A stretch of 64,000 nt of DNA from Harmothoe impar (GCA_947462335.1 OX381707.1:38367618-38431617), one strand, 5' to 3'. Numbered from the stretch's first letter, positions 37,912-50,210 are shown. The notes: generated by a model from the letters alone, not told the origin. Translations and numbers: made by a program.

Positions 37912-38230
37912 GGGAGTGATCATTTTTTAACAACAGGGGGGGGTGGTGGGTTTCCGCGCGGAGCGTGCGAAATCTTTTACACCCCCCCGGACGAGGGGTC
38001 AACATTTTTTACCCCCCCCCCCCCCTTACGGCCGAAAATCGGCTCGCGTGCGGGCCCTTTGAAGCATAGTAACGTGCTGGCTTTTTGGCTCAAAACAGGT
38101 TAAATTATTTTGACCCCCCCAAGAGGGGTCCAAATTTTTTGCCCCCCCGGTCTAGGGGTCCACATTTTTTTGCCCCCCCCCCAAACCCACCACCCCCCCT
38201 CCCCCCTGTTGTTAAAAAATGATCACTCCC
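37912..38230. mobile_element. Harbinger-like MITE, copy 1, TAA target duplication
   Basis: The termini GGGAGTGATCATTTTTTAAC (left) and its exact complement at the right end form inverted repeats of about 27 bases including CAACAGGGGGG. TAA lies directly outside both ends. Three-base TWA duplications with GG-starting ends are the PIF/Harbinger signature. The interior is C- and G-run rich with the palindrome TTTCCGCGCGGAGCGTGC. It is 319 bases and non-coding. Confidence 0.85.
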
Positions 38231-38430
38231 TAATGGGACCCCTTACCCTCTACCCTCGCCGAGTACCGAGTATGCATCCAGGGTCAACTCAAACTGCCAA
38301 CGGTGAAATGGACTGTACTGTAAACTAATGACATTGGCATGAAAAGAGCAACAAAGGTCCTACAGTGCCTACGACTAATGTTTCCTCAAGAGGGAATGGG
38401 TGGACTGGCCAAAAAGTACAGTTATCCCCA

Positions 38431-38612
38431 TGAAGCCTGCATGGCGCGATAATGCATTATGTCCCTGGTTGTCATGATGCAGGAATGAACCAGGGCTGCC
38501 CTCATGTACCATACCGACCCTACCCCTCAAGAGTGGTCAGAAATCTTTACGCCCCCCACCAAACCCACCAGCCCCCCCCCCCCTTGTAACTAATAAATGA
38601 ACACTCCCTTAC
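38431..38612. repeat. fragments of two element families, abutting
   Basis: 38431-38519 carries inner blocks of the palindromic CCCTTTAA family (GTCATGATGCAGGAATG, ATACCGACC). It is followed by C-rich sequence ending AAATGAACACTCCCTTA, a mutated right end of the Harbinger-like family. Confidence 0.5.
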
Positions 38613-38759
38613 AACAAGAGGATAGTGCATTAGACAACCATGTGGCCTTCAAATAGTTATGCACTATGTGTGAAGGCCCTTCTTATTTGCCATCAATTAC
38701 AGCTCAACACCACATGTACCACATAGCACAATGGCTAATATATAATTAAATGATACACT

Positions 38760-39149
38760 GTGTGCATTATCACCATACTGTATATAGAGATGGCAGTGAT
38801 AGTTGGTTTTTGTTTTATAAAGGAATCGGCAGTTAAAACGGATCTTTCCATGTATTTCAATGCGAGTAAATCGGAGTTAAATGTTAAATGTGAGTTTCAC
38901 ACTAAAAATGTATCGTATGTAAGGCATTACACCCTGGCACAATGCAGAGCACAATTCAGAAAATTTGGCAATCAAAGCGTCATAAGTATAATGGCAAATA
39001 TATTATATGCATACAATATCATTGACTTACCAAGAATTGTTTGTGTATATTTGCCTCTCTGTGAGTACTACAACCTGTCTTTGACGTGCAGAAAGCAACA
39101 GCTAAATACCCCAAGGCTCCTAGAGTGTGAAGAGATGACTGGTGTGTGA
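38760..39149 (+). CDS. unexplained 129-codon open frame
   Basis: An intronless frame of 129 codons (inner ATG at 38790 gives MAVIVGFCFIKESAVK as the N-terminus) with a mildly hydrophobic start and several cysteines, lying in RHOBTB intron 1 on the opposite strand. No domain is recognised. No TATA box or convincing polyadenylation signal stands out. Codon composition is AT-rich like the surroundings. It may be chance or a decayed fragment, and is listed only because it is the longest non-repeat frame in the intron. Confidence 0.18.
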   Translation: MCIITILYIEMAVIVGFCFIKESAVKTDLSMYFNASKSELNVKCEFHTKNVSYVRHYTLAQCRAQFRKFGNQSVISIMANILYAYNIIDLPRIVCVYLPLCEYYNLSLTCRKQQLNTPRLLECEEMTGV

Positions 39150-39960
39150 GGTGCTATACTGCACCATTACAATAACAGGCGGCTCCTCCAGTAGCTACAA
39201 CCCCAGACAGCATTCTGTACAGACACGAGGTGGGAGGGCATTTACACTGGGGGAATTGTTAGGAGTTAATTAGATTAGTTAGTGTTAGTTTGACCCTGTG
39301 TATTGATCATGCTTGGTTGGTGGCATGGGAGGGATGTGGTGGATCCAGTGAGGGTTGGAGGTGGGGGTCTTATATGATGAGTAAATGGGATGTATTGATA
39401 TAAAGATCCATTGGTGCCTCCATGCTGACGACACACCTTCTATACTCGTCTGGAGGAATATAGTGGGGGTAAGTGAGGGTACCATACACAGAACACATTG
39501 AGGAGAACTACGTGTACAGTACTATACAAGAGAACAATTGGATTGAGTCAATTTCTATGGAAACTGTCGATTCATAAGCTTCCCATATACAACCTAACAT
39601 ACAGAGGTTATATAGTTGGGCAAAATTCAGTTAGGGAGTGGTCATCTTTTTTTAAATGGTGGGGAGAGGTGGGGGAACCGATCTTTACGCGAGCAAGAGG
39701 GCTTCAAATAGACACTCTCTTAGCCGTTTTCGCTTAAACGAGGCGAACTCTTTTTGCCCCCTCCCTCATAAGGTATTTTTTGGCACCACCCACCCCCTGT
39801 TGTGGTTCCAAATCCCTCCAATAAACACACTGAAAATCCTCCAGCACTTCTAAACGTATGCAGAAATCATAGAGGTCTAATATGCAAAGACCATGAATAA
39901 GCAATGTTGATGAGGAAGTGGTGATACCCTCTGGAGAGTATTGCTACTGTTAGCCCTTTC

Positions 39961-40032
39961 ATGACTCACCCAAACATTTAATGACTCACCCAGCCATTTA
40001 CTGACTCACCCAGCCATTTACTGACTCACCCT
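39961..40032. repeat. 20-base tandem repeat carrying TGACTCA sites
   Basis: There are 3.6 units with an exact 20-base period and consensus MTGACTCACCCAGCCATTTA (first unit CAAACATTTA). TGACTCA, the AP-1/TRE consensus, occurs four times at 20-base spacing. Confidence 0.9.
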
Positions 40033-40515
40033 ACTGTATACAGTCGCCCTTGGCATGGGAAGAGAGGGTAATGGTCGTTTTATAGTTGGCCAGGGCACAG
40101 GTGACATGTCAGTATTGATCCAGAGGCTGCCTTGATCATCAGAGCATTTGAACTCTAATGCCTACCATATAATGCATGCATAGGTATATGTTCAGGTAGA
40201 TGCACAGAGACCCTGATAATTAATTGCGATATATTGAGACTTAACAGGATAACTATGGTGGGAATATACTCGTGAGAGCACTAAGTGACTAGAAATATCA
40301 ACAAATCATTACAACCACAATACTATCATACCACTTGGCATTACCAAGAGGGTATGGTGGTAGTATAATTGCAAGAATACAATGAGGTTGGTGTTTCATC
40401 TCCTTTGATTTATAACACCATAGATTATACAAACCTACCAAGTTACATGTACCAACCACATAATCACCAATCCTAAGACAGGACGAAGCGTATTATATAG
40501 AATTAATCGATGCCC

Positions 40516-40574
40516 CGTTCCATAAAGTTTCCAAGTCCAGGCCCCTGGACAGGTCTTGGAAACTTTATGAAACG
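40516..40574. repeat. 59-base foldback hairpin
   Basis: CATAAAGTTTCCAAG (40521-40535) pairs exactly with CTTGGAAACTTTATG (40555-40569). An inner CCAGG/CCTGG-type pairing around the loop and outer CGTT/AACG extend the stem. Confidence 0.8.
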
Positions 40575-40602
40575 TATAGTTGGATTAAAGAGGATAACCT
40601 AA

Positions 40603-42207
40603 GGGAGTGGCCATTTTTCAACAACAGACCGGGGGGGGGTAGTGCATTGGGGGTGGGGCCAAAAGAAAAGGCCAGTGAATTATGCAAAAAAAAAGTGTGT
40701 TTCAGGCTAGTCTAGGTAGGGTAGGTCGGATTCTTTTTTCTTTGATTTAAAAAAAAACTTTAGCCTGAAAAGTACACAAATGTTAACTCGCAAACGTCAG
40801 CGCCGACCCGCTGACAACGACTCATGAACTATCAAATTGACTCTGAAATAGCCGCAAATTGAATGTAGACATCTTCTCAAAATTGGATACAAATTTCTAG
40901 GGTCGGCCCTGTTTTGCTAGGTATATGGTCGGGTAATCTGAAACACACCTTTTTTATTATTTGGCCTTAGGGTAGGTTCACCACTTTCAACCGGTCTGAT
41001 CTATGTTTTTTCATGAGCTACCTTTCAGGTCTAATTTCTCCTAGAGTCTTTTGTGCATATCCTTCAGAATTGAACCAAACTTTCAGTATTGCTCTGGAGA
41101 ATAACATTCACGATGTCTTACAATGCCATATATCAGTTTACAGTATTTAATTCCATGATCTATCAGAGTATTCAGAATTGCCCCTTTTCACCCTAAGTCA
41201 GCCAAAATGCACCTTGAGTCAGCCGTATCACAACCACCAGAATATGCGGAATAAACCAGTGATTTCCTGATTGGATTGGCTGACATGAATGCATGCATCA
41301 TATATCAATATGTTACACCTAACAATAGAGAAGAAAACAATTTATTGAATATGGAATAATCAAGACAAAGTCAGTATTGTACCCAGGTGAATACAACTGC
41401 ATTATGAGCTATCAATACAAGTAAATATTACTTGTATGAGCAATGAGGACTAAATATAACATTATAGACATGCAGCATGGACTTCTATTGAATATATCAG
41501 GGGCTCTGCCCCCTTACCCCCTTTTCCCACCTCTTTTTGTGTTTCACCCTTGCCCTCTATACACTACACAAGTAGGCCTGCTTTCCTTAACCCCTTAGTA
41601 GAAGAGGATATTCTGGGAGGGGGAGGTATTCACAAGGGTAGGGGGAGAGTTCTTAGACAAAAATTCAGAGTGAGAGAATTCCAGGGGTGATTCCAGGTGA
41701 AATGGGTATACCTTATGAAATCATTCCTAAATATTACTTAGGAAATTAATTTTGCTCAATAAAGTCATGATTTGTATAACTTAGATACATATCCAGCTCA
41801 CAAAACTAAGCGACACTGTCTACGAAAGGGACAAATACTTCAAATCAACTACCAAAAGTATGAACAGTGGAGAGATTTTCATTCTCTGTTTGTCAAAACA
41901 GGTCAAACAGAGGTACTTCTGACTGATTTTACAGTATGAAAAAGAGTGATGATGCGAATGCAATGTGCAGTATATATTTGGAAAACACTTCAATTCTTAA
42001 ATCAGTGGGAGTTTATTGTCACCAGATGCATACTGAACTTGTAATTCCATGTCAAAAGTGGTTGACTCAAGGTATGAGTTTGACTTAGGGTGAACCTACC
42101 CTATTATATTAAAGAGGTCTGCCACGATCGGAGTGGGTGGGTGGGGGGGGGGCTAATTGAACCCCTCTCGCATTTGGACCCCTGTTGTTAAAAAAATGAC
42201 CATTCCC
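40603..42207. mobile_element. Harbinger-like element, copy 2, TAA target duplication
   Basis: The left end is GGGAGTGGCCATTTTTCAAC (then AACAG) and the right end is AAAAATGACCATTCCC preceded by CCCCTGTTGTTA, with TAA immediately outside both. It is 1605 bases. Its interior contains a copy of the GTTTCAGG family near its left end and otherwise no transposase-like frame. It could be one long element or two end-only copies that happen to bracket unrelated DNA. Confidence 0.65.
40657..40976. mobile_element. GTTTCAGG-family element, copy 1
   Basis: The left side has GGCCAAAAG.. then AAAGTGTGTTTCAGG; the right side has CTGAAACACACCTTTTTTAT.. then TTTGGCC, in inverted orientation. The internal blocks TAGGTCGGATTCTTTTTT and AGGGTCGGCCCTGTTTTG are shared with the copy at 48548-48798. 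Confidence 0.7.
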
Positions 42208-42482
42208 TAAGGAGTCTATGTGGTGGGTACAGGTATAATTGTACACAGGTACGGTTAATGTGGTTGAGCATGCTGCGTATACGCCTCAGGATATTAACAT
42301 GAGACACCTAGTCCAAAGCTAGCATTGCCCAAGGCCATGAGACGACGGTCAATCAGTGCACCTGCTTTTAACCCAGGGACCTCACATGAGGCCAATTATA
42401 GTCGACACGTCTTACCATGTCAACAGCTGAGAGATGGGCGACATTACCAAGATGCTTTCAGGCTTCCACAAACACAATATGA

Positions 42483-42581
42483 TTGTGATACACCAATGCA
42501 AGTAACTCGCCAGAGCTGCATGTGTGCATCATGGCGACACAATGGTATAACGCATTTAAGCATTATGCGTGCCTTAAAGGA
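42483..42581. mobile_element. palindromic CCCTTTAA element, copy 8 (right half)
   Basis: AAGTAACTCGCCAGAGCTGC, CATCATGGCGACA and the right end ATGCGTGCCTTAAAGG match the right half of the family. The left half is missing. Confidence 0.6.
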
Positions 42582-45456
42582 TGGGGATGACTTTCTAGTA
42601 ATTATTTAGAGAGCACTTTTGACTTGGGACCCAGAAGGAAGGAGATGTGACCACGACTGGTAGAATGCCACAAAATAGGTCTTCTGGCTTTTTTTTGGTA
42701 TATGTCCTAAGATGACTAACTGTAAAAACGTTTATAATGCACACTAACTGGCACGGGGTCAACCTGTACATAGAAGTAGGCAAGCCTACATAATGATATT
42801 CAGCTAGCACGTGTCATACACTAATCACAACGAAGGTTCCGATGGAGTCATTGATTCTACTGTGTGATTTCTGCATAAAATACATTCCAGGACCACATGA
42901 CACCAATATATATGTACCTGGTTATTAGTCGTTTTTGTTATGGTAACTACCAGACTGGATCTCCACAACTGTGCACCTACAGCAAAAGTTACTGGCAGCT
43001 TTTGTACGAGCAGAGTTTGCTATAGGTCTACAGTACCTGACTTGCTGTACATGTACAGCAACGTCTACTGTGTTGAAACTTTGTGAGGCTATATTTGACT
43101 CAGGAAAGGGTTGCATAAAATAATTACTCCACACAATTGTATACTGCTGCTACCAAGTGGCAGAAATCGACATAACATGTGCTGTAAATTAACGCTACCA
43201 ATATGGCCGGAGTAATGGGGGTAACCCGGGTTGGCTAAATCATCTCCCAGATAGTTTCAAAATGTTGTGAATATCTGTCAAATATAGTATTGCGAGATAC
43301 TCCCAAAAATAGTATTTTGAGACTATTTAGCCTGAGGCATGAAAGATTGTCTCGAAATGTTAAGATCTGTCAGGATTTTGAGACTATTTCGCAGTTTTGA
43401 TACTATCTAGCTTATAACATACGTCCCCTGTGTGGGACCCTTTCTAAACATCCCTGCTCCCTACTCATGTGTCAATCAATATCTTAGACAAATAGGTCTT
43501 TACAAATGTTGGATAGTTCCTTTATTAGGCCTTCTATAATCATAGATTCATCTCGGCAAAAACATATATGCTTCTACCAAAATGAGAAATGTATTGTGCC
43601 GTGTGGTGTCCCTCTCTATAAATAAAGTCAAGTAGATGATTCCCAAGACAAACTACAGATAGACAACAGTTTTCTATGATCTCCAGACAGGTGGACTCCA
43701 GAACAGAGCCACGACCTTCCAGCAATGCCATGATGAGTCATGCTACCCCCCTACTCTGTAGGACTATCTACTCTACCAAAAGGCCCGATATTAATATAGC
43801 CCAGTCCATCCCTGTTCTAAGGATGGCCTTTAGAGGAGACACCAGTGGTCTTTGAGCTCCACTTGATGGAATGTGACTGTCTGATGCCAGGTCTTCCTTC
43901 TACCCTAATTCCTCTCCTCCTGGCTCCTCCCACCCCAACCTGCTCCCACCCATTCCTCCTCCAGCACCTACTCCTCTGCTATCCTGAAATAGGCACTTAT
44001 GGGCTAGAAGTGGCCTATATCCAGATCGTGTAGATATGATTAAGCCATTAGACAGTTATTTATGAGTTTGTTTACATTTATCAAAGGAAGCTATCACTGT
44101 TAGGTATGATAGATTTAAGATATTTGCCATTGACCACTTTTTTGTGCCTTCCTTGGAAGTCCAAGATAACTTCTGGTGTTTTGACCCATTTCCTCCTTTT
44201 AGTATTAGACATACATCATGACTACATTCTAAGGCTAAATAAACATTGATACTATCATCAAACTAGGCATGGTGATAGTCTTATACATGTAACAGAATTG
44301 TCTCTATCAATCAATTTACAATGAGGAGACAATGAGGACATTATAATTGATGAACGTGACCAATCTAAAAGAAACACCTGACGGCTTCAAATGGAGGCCA
44401 TTCATATTTAAGCATAGGCATTCGGATCATAAAAGACCTAGAAAAGAAGGGAACACATGAAGACTTTTTTCACTGTACTGTAGATACCACACGTTTTATA
44501 GCCATCATTATGTATTGACTAGCTAACATATTTTATAGTGGAAAGAATGATGGGTAGTTTCTTATCGGTTTACCTATAACATCTGTCCCTATAACTTGTC
44601 TCCATCAATGACGGGCGATCTGGCTATATATCACTGACTTTGCTATACAAAAAGGTCAGATGTCAGTTCTTCTTTAAGGCCTATAAACGGTTGTATTCAG
44701 GTACATGTAATACCGGTAGTAACTCGACCTACACTTTTCTGTTGTGTGTATCTTTTTTTGAAAAGTTAAATTTACAAAAGCATCCCAAAAAAGGAATAAA
44801 TCGACCTACTTACCCTATATTTTTAGCTATGCAACCTGAACACAGGGCACTGTTCACGATTTATGAAAACTGAACCACTGAAGGACCATACATAAACAAC
44901 ACTTATAGCCTACTATTCTGGAGTTAGGTTACAGAGTATTATAATCCCTTCCTTCTCACCCACTCACTTCAAAATATTTACAACGGAGGGGTGATGTAAG
45001 AGCGAAGTAGCTTGGAACAACATGTAGTTTGGCTCAGGTCATCCTAGACAGAATTAAAATCGGCCAAGCACTTCAGGGGGATTAGGCAATGATATTAAGA
45101 AGAATTAACTTGACATGACCTTAGCTTGTCCCTGGTGATATTTACCTTGGGAATGCTGGTACCAGGCATATACTACTACTTCACAGTATTGAACACGGCC
45201 ACTTAAACCTAGAACAAACAGCGGTCCGTATCTGAGGTAGACAGCGCCGGCCATTAGTACCTCCATGTCAGCTCTGTGAACTCAAACAATATTTACCTAG
45301 CCTTAAACCACCCTATCCATCCTCAGCCATAGCCAACAAAGGGCGCAACACTCCCCACTCCTATAGCCTTATAGCGGTCATACCAGAGAGATAACCAGGA
45401 TAGGGGATTCACTGTATACATTAGAAAGGGAATGTTATCATATTACTTTGCAGATG

Positions 45457-45600
45457 TAATCACATATATCGATGCAGATTTTGAATTGCAAGGAATTGAG
45501 GAAAGAAGAGAACCCCTTGAAGTTGAAGGCAACGATTCTCACTTGTTTTCTCACTCTTAATTTTGGCATTTATTGATGCAAAATTTTATATATGTGATTA
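45457..45600. repeat. foldback repeat with TAATCACATATAT ends
   Basis: TAATCACATATAT at 45457-45469 is repeated inverted as ATATATGTGATTA at 45588-45600, and a second inner pair (GATGCA / TGATGCA) is weaker. It is a small foldback or MITE-like repeat of unknown family. Confidence 0.6.
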
Positions 45601-46191
45601 GAAATGATTATATTTGAGATAGATATCAATTATCAGATATCAATGAGATACAATATTCACTAAGGGCACTTTAAAGCCGAAAGATAATTCATGTAGATGA
45701 AAGCTCGAAACTAAATGATCTCTAAATACCGGTTAAAGCAATAGCCTGGGACTTCTGGAATTTACTACAGGCCAATACTTACAGTCTAGCGTCCACTGCG
45801 AACACAGCTATTATCACAGCTTTTGAACTTGAGTTGACTCAACTTTTCTTACCTCTATAGTACACCGAGATGACTTGCTTACAATACAGCATCAGTGGGT
45901 TGAAGCTGGGCCGGTTTCATGGGGTCTGTATAAAGCTGGGTAGCCATAGCGGGCAATGATATTGGAGTAAAAGTGAAAGTTCACCTCCCGCTCTGTACAC
46001 CCTTCCCCTCCGAGCCCAAAATACCATTTGGCAGGTGGCAGTGCTGAAACAATGGCCCTAGTGTAATAACAGTGCCGCCGCTGCAGCAGCTGAGTTGGTG
46101 GGGAGTTGATCGAGCAGCTCTCTCTCTACCCTCCCCCCTACTCTTTATGACCCACCCCGACTCACCCCCTCCCCCACCAAGCACCAGACCC

Positions 46192-46386
46192 ACCCTTTAA
46201 GGGCCGCATTGTTCTTTTAATGCATTACATTGGTACATTCCAATCTTTCTGGAGTGTATCTCAACCCCGTCGGGTCGGCATGATGCATGTGTGTAGCCTT
46301 GGCGAGTAACTCGCCAGGGATGCATTCATGCATGATGCCGATAAAGGGCATGATGCATTAGAGCACTATGCGGCCCTTAAAGGGTT
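46192..46386. mobile_element. palindromic CCCTTTAA element, copy 9
   Basis: The left end is ACCCTTTAAGGGCCGCATTG and the right end TATGCGGCCCTTAAAGGGTT. The core GGCGAGTAACTCGCC is exact and the GCATGATGCAT blocks are retained. This is one of the best preserved copies and the rightmost in the window. Confidence 0.82.
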
Positions 46387-47663
46387 AGTCCCAGCTCCGA
46401 TCACTTGCTGGGCAGTCTGGTGATGGAGAAACATTGAACACCAATCAATCTATCGATCTATTACAGACTATTGATCTGCTCAGCGAGTGGCTCAGGCGGG
46501 TTAGCGAGCTGCTCTTATTAAACTGCCCTGTTCCTGAGTGACCTCAACGGTTGAACAAGATGAGATGTCAGACACTGACAAAAAACATAGGGATGAGGAG
46601 CGATAACTAGACCGCAGCAAGAGCACAAGGGAATGCACTAGGTCAACAAAGCCAACAACGATGGAATCTACAACTCGAAATGGTGCTGTCTTTTAACTCT
46701 GAGGAAACTGGACGGGTATTAGAAAGGTTAGAGGATGGGTCTGGATTTATTATTTCATTTTTTAAATTATCATTTTTTAAATCGATTTTTATTTTATGCT
46801 GGGACAATTCTTCATCTCCCTAGGTCGTGGGAGTAATATCAGATTGGGTAATCACGTATAACATGTACAGCTCTACGGTATACCATTCACCATCCTCCAA
46901 AGCATCATATGCCACTTGAATTATGTGCCTTATATGAGAGATATTTTAATAAGGTCACCCCAAATTAACATCGTTAATCTAATTAACGTATTTTAACACG
47001 CAAACATTCATACACTATAGAGCACTCAAGCGTCCCCGGCAAGAATATTTTCCTCATACAGAATTTGCTATGGTTAAAAATGAGGCCAGAAGGTATACAC
47101 ATCCAATAAGGGGATAAGCCTAGTAAACACCCACCAGCCGTTGTCAACAAACATGTTTTACCTACTTGTAATGTACATATGAAGACCAACGGTTAATGTG
47201 GGTCGACTACATAACGTATATGACCTTATGATGGTGCCATAATAGTATGTTCTACGTAGCTGGCAATTGCGTTGCTTTCATAAGTTTTCCCTAGCCATGC
47301 ATATGTGATGTTGAATAAGGCATGTTGATAGTCACTGGTATAATACAGGCACGCTATTAGCATTGCCTATTGATGCCAGGGTAAATAAATAGTTTAAAAA
47401 AAAGTATATTACCCGCACCAGGACAATGGGAGTACCCTATAACCCGCACTGGGGTCCTGACTTTACGATACATATACTGTTTGTTTATAGTGCCATCTCA
47501 CAAATTTTAGACTTGATCCATTTCATAGATAAATGTTGTTGTTGTAAACATGCATGTAAGCCTATATAGATAAAACATGTATTTAACCCACGGGGGAAGG
47601 CTTAGACAAAGGACTTAGTACCTTGGGTATATTGTATATCCTCACATAACCAAGGGTTAAATC

Positions 47664-47799
47664 AGATAGCCTACACCTGTACCCTGGTATGCCTACATAA
47701 CCACTGCCCACTGGTCATCGACTCGGTATTACCACACCTCGTCTCGACCTTGTGGGGCAGTGGTTATGAGGCATACCAGGGTACATGTGTAGACTATCT
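47664..47799. repeat. 136-base hairpin with 46-base arms
   Basis: Arms 47664-47709 and 47755-47799 are near-perfect inverted copies; shared blocks are TGTACCCTGGTATGCCT and CATAACCACTGCCC. The loop is about 45 bases. It is consistent with a small foldback transposon, and the transcript on either strand would form a long hairpin. Confidence 0.85.
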
Positions 47800-48099
47800 A
47801 ATACACCATAATCTGATAAAGAAAATTAATAATAACAATGTTCACGTGACCAAATAGTGAACTGCAGGCTGCATTGATTGACCTGTGAGTACCCCCCCCC
47901 CCTCTTTGCACGCGTCCTCCTGCCTACCACCCATATCTCCCAATGTCTAATAGAGTCTATGTTATGCTGTTATGAAACTTCCAACCAAATTCTAGATCTA
48001 ATAGTATGTCACCCAGTCAATGATCCCGATCCCACATTATAATTTAGATGGCATATAATATAACAAAGGATAGAATGGACAATGTTGTGGCTTAGACTT

Positions 48100-48440
48100 A
48101 GTGACATCACTGACATGGGATAGGAGGAAGTAATCGATAGTGACATATAGGACATGGGACATTTATTAAAATCGATATGGCGACATGGGCATTTCTTAAA
48201 ATCAACATGAGGCATGCAGACCCCTCTATCAAGGACCCCCAAATCATACCTACGTGTCCCCATGACCCATGACATATTGATTTTAAAAAATGCCCATGTC
48301 TGACAGTCACCATATCGATTTTAAGAATTGTCCAATGTCCCATGTCACTAGCTATGTATTTCTCCTGTCCCATGTCACTAGGCCCCAAAATGGTACATGT
48401 ATATGTCGCTGTGTCGAATTTTAATAGGGGTCTAGGCCCA
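48100..48440. repeat. GACATG-rich foldback array, copy 2
   Basis: The left half carries GACATGG units on the plus strand and the right half carries them as CCATGTC units, so the array folds back on itself around 48220-48260. The right half is the reverse complement of the start of the 4325-4520 array, ending GCTGTGTCGAATTTTAATAG. Confidence 0.7.
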
Positions 48441-48547
48441 TCATAGGCCTCTATGTCATGTTTCTCTATTAAACATATTATGGGCCATTAGAGCAAGGGG
48501 GGGGGGCATCACAGGTGTTGATTCTATCGTCAATAGGCCTATGAGAC

Positions 48548-48798
48548 CCCCAAAAAAGAAGGTTTGTTTCAGGTACCAGGTAACATGGTCAGAAAATGAA
48601 GGGTCGGTAGGTCGGATTCTTTTTTTCCCACTTTTTTTTAACATGAAAATACCGGCCGGCCGGTCTGAAGACCCGAAAATTGCCCAAAAAAGGGTAAAAA
48701 TACGGAAATTTCTTCAAAATTGCATAAATAAACGTAGGGTCGGCCCTGTTTTGATAGGGTCGGTCGGGTTACCTGAAACAAACCTCTCTTTTTTTGGC
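48548..48798. mobile_element. GTTTCAGG-family element, copy 2
   Basis: The left end is AAAAGAAGGTTTGTTTCAGG and the right end CCTGAAACAAACCTCTCTTT and then TTTGGCC. The interior shares TAGGTCGGATTC and GGGTCGGCCCTGTTTTGATA with copy 1, and contains the near-palindrome CCGGCCGGCCGG. Confidence 0.75.
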
Positions 48799-49429
48799 CT
48801 GAGGCTATGTATGGCAATTGCTACTGCCAATTGCCATGTAGGCATATGGATGCCCATGTCATGGGATTAGGAGCACTAGATTTATGCCTATAGTCCCCCT
48901 ATAGGCCTGTCCTACTCATTCCCCCTACTCAGGCTACTGTAGCTCAAACAGTAACAGTGTAATTTACACTCATGCTACCTATCTCCTTACTCCACAGGCA
49001 CAGCAGTGAGTAGTGGTCAGAATCAAAATAAACACATTTCATCTCGGCTTGGTCTTCAAAATCAACCTAGACGATATGCAACGACCCTTGATCTGGGTAT
49101 CTAGGAAGAAAGTCATGTTACTGAAAGAGATAGCTCCGAAAATTTGCCCAAATAAATGAACACGGAGGGCATTTATCTAGCAATAACGTGATAAAATCTA
49201 GACAAAAGGAAAGCAGACAGTGGCTGAGTGGGGCAGAGAAAGAGGGTGACAGCCAGAGTCTGAGACCCGTCTCAACAACGAAACCGAGCATCAAAATATC
49301 GTGATCGCACGATTGACTCGAGATAAATTTGCAAATGTTAGTGGGAAAGTTGGTTAAAAGTGACAAATTAAGCATCACTCACCTTTTACACTATAATATG
49401 AAGGGGCAAAAACAGATTTGACGGCTCCG

Positions 49430-49660
49430 ACTGGCTCGGGTCTGCATGTTTTCATCTACTTGTGGTAAATATTGGGACGTCAGCGATTTGTGTGTAGCTG
49501 TCTGGCCGTTCGATTATGTGCCTCAGTAAAGTGGGACGCAGGGGTGCACCCATTGCGCCGGATAACATGGCGTCCGCGTGGCGAGGGACCGCAGCTTTTC
49601 CCGCGTTTCCCCCCAACGTCTGAGTTGGGGGGAAACGCCCGCCACTATGGGTGTGGATGG
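49430..49660. other. small CpG-rich island in RHOBTB intron 1
   Basis: CG dinucleotides are dense here compared with the AT-rich surroundings (for example ATGGCGTCCGCGTGGCGAGG). It contains a CRE-like GACGTCAG near 49473, one isolated AAAGTGGGAC at about 49528 and the strong hairpin at 49603-49638. It could be a minor promoter or a repeat; no gene attaches to it. Confidence 0.4.
49603..49638. repeat. perfect 15-bp stem, 6-base loop hairpin
   Basis: GCGTTTCCCCCCAAC (49603-49617) and GTTGGGGGGAAACGC (49624-49638) are exact reverse complements around the loop GTCTGA. Confidence 0.92.
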
Positions 49661-49662
49661 CT

Positions 49663-49870
49663 AAATTCGACACGGCGACATGGCCATTTCTTAAAATCGA
49701 CATGTGACATGAGACCTAGTGACATGCGACATGAGGTTTGAAGAGATAGTGACAGGGGACATGTCGACATGGGACATGGTCATGGGGGCTATTAAGCGAC
49801 ATGGACATGCGACATGGCCATTTCTTAAAATCGACATGCGACATGGGGACCCCCCCCCCCCCCATCTACC
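49663..49870. repeat. GACATG-rich degenerate array, copy 3
   Basis: It begins TTCGACACGGCGACATGGCC and continues as at least nine GACATG units separated by 'atttcttaaaatc' spacers, ending in two poly-C tracts (about 49851-49863 and 49870-49879). Confidence 0.7.
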
Positions 49871-50210
49871 CCCCCCCCCGCCATTGGATCCCAATAAACC
49901 CAGTTGTGTCTAACCCTTCCGATTGAATCTATCATACATGCTAATGAGTAGCTCATATTAGGCCTATAATAGCACAGGCCCCATATATTAAACTAACCCT
50001 AACGGTGTCGTCCCGTGAAGGTGTAGGGCTTTGAGAATTAAAACTCGGCTTCAGACCAAAATAATGTCACAGAAATGGCCTTCATAACATGATTTTCAAC
50101 TGAAACTGTCAGAACGATCAATGACATAGGTATAGGCCCATAGCCCCTCAATTTGACCGGTTCTTCTGAAGCTTTGTCTATGGAGATGGAGGGGTATAGG
50201 CCTAGGCCTA

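Noticed and set aside
49568..49622. ATGGCGTCCGCG start in the CpG-rich patch
   Set aside because: The frame stops after 18 codons inside the hairpin, and no donor placed before the stop could be supported.
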